A DNA stretch of 6,572 bases from Nitrososphaerota archaeon. GTDB lineage: Archaea > Thermoproteota > Nitrososphaeria > Nitrososphaerales > UBA183. This document shows positions 6,236-6,572 of this stretch, one piece after another (within the stretch, counting starts at the first letter, position 1; each line of letters begins with the position of its first letter). The notes below the pieces were generated by a model that saw only the letters and a list, made by a program, of their open reading frames with translations, did no database searches and was not told the origin of the DNA. The stretch lies in assembly GCA_029784825.1 (NCBI GenBank), contig JAFMAU010000089.1, forward strand, positions 1 through 6,572, in the 5' to 3' direction. The translations under genes were made by a program, and so were the position numbers.

Positions 6236-6572
6236 CTAGACGCGCTCCATTATCGTCGCAGTGACCGAGCTCCCGGTCCCCGCGTGGGAGTGGATGAGCC
6301 CGCGGTTGGCGTCCCTGATCTGCAGGCGGTCGTTCCCGAAGTGCTTCCCTATCGTCCCCTGGAGCTGCCAGAGGGCGAAGACCCCCTGCATTATCCCGGT
6401 CGCCCCCACCGGGTGCCCGCAGGCGATCAGCCCTCCAGAGGGGTTGACTGGTATGGTCCCCCTGTGGGGGAGGTCCAGCCCATAGTCTATGTCCTCGAGG
6501 AACGGGTGGCCCTGGTCCACGAACTCGTATCCTTCCCCGTACCTGCACAGGCCGATGTCCTCGTACGTCTGT
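6236..6572 (-). CDS. SCP2/lipid-transfer-type thiolase, C-terminal part (5' end beyond window)
   Basis: Only the last 111 residues are visible, entering at the right edge and ending at the TAG at 6236-6238. The clearest motif is [20 protein letters not shown], which carries the catalytic His of the GHP motif in the thiolase fold; the NPSGG...GHPVGATG wording is that of SCP2-type and archaeal acetyl-CoA acetyltransferases, distinct from the NVWGGAVALGHPIG form of the thiolase at 3530-4705. The end reads [21 protein letters not shown], where SCP2-type relatives usually have HNxGG. It is coupled to the DUF35 gene by a one-base gap, the typical archaeal pairing. Function is condensation or cleavage of a 3-keto- or 3-hydroxyacyl-CoA: acetoacetyl-CoA formation for the mevalonate route if an HMG-CoA synthase gene lies just outside, or a lipid/branched acyl-CoA step otherwise. 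There is no sign of a break in the visible part. Confidence 0.92.
   Translation of the reverse strand, partial: QTYEDIGLCRYGEGYEFVDQGHPFLEDIDYGLDLPHRGTIPVNPSGGLIACGHPVGATGIMQGVFALWQLQGTIGKHFGNDRLQIRDANRGLIHSHAGTGSSVTATIMERV

Noticed and set aside
1..6572. CRISPR array, tRNA/rRNA, insertion sequence or attachment site
   Set aside because: No regularly spaced repeats, no RNA-gene landmarks, no transposase or integrase motifs and no terminal inverted repeats were seen; nearly every base lies in a conserved gene.

Overview
The window is gene-dense, G+C-rich DNA (clearly above 60 % by eye) and is most likely archaeal chromosome. Four things point to an archaeon: a DUF373 membrane protein, which is an archaeal family; a Zn-ribbon/OB-fold (DUF35) protein translationally coupled to an SCP2-type thiolase; an archaeal-style cis-prenyltransferase (DGNRRWA motif); and TATA-like boxes about 28-31 bases before start codons with almost no leader, as in leaderless archaeal transcripts. 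Arginine is often AGG. A high-GC heterotrophic member of the Thermoproteota/Thaumarchaeota/Bathyarchaeia side of the Archaea would fit, but the sequence does not settle the lineage.

Layout. Positions 1-639 (minus) hold most of uppS, running off the left edge. It sits 3 bases behind a DUF373 membrane-protein gene (643-1764, minus), and the two appear to share one promoter at about 1791-1800. Divergent from them is a long-chain acyl-CoA synthetase (1846-3549, plus). It converges on an acetoacetyl-CoA-type thiolase (3530-4705, minus), and the two coding ends overlap by 20 bases. From a shared 91-base divergent promoter region, a branched-chain aminotransferase gene (4797-5708, plus) reads to the right. 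It converges, with 10 bases between stop codons, on a two-gene unit read from the right edge: the end of an SCP2/lipid-transfer-type thiolase (6236-6572, minus) followed after one base by a DUF35 protein (5719-6234, minus). No stretch over 100 bases lacks a gene.

How the genes fit together. The acyl-CoA synthetase activates fatty acids to CoA thioesters. The first thiolase makes or cleaves acetoacetyl-CoA. The thiolase-DUF35 pair resembles the archaeal mevalonate-entry complex (with HMG-CoA synthase) or another acyl-CoA condensing/cleaving unit. UppS uses isoprenoid diphosphates, which derive from the mevalonate route, to build long polyprenyl carriers. IlvE links branched-chain amino and keto acids. 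The common thread is acyl-CoA and isoprenoid metabolism, but only the uppS/DUF373 and thiolase/DUF35 pairs look like true operons.

I found no RNA gene, CRISPR array, mobile element or clearly novel system. The points most worth a second look are the coupling of the uncharacterised DUF373 protein to UppS, the N-terminally extended DUF35 partner of the thiolase, and the consistent leaderless promoter geometry, which corrects two start sites.
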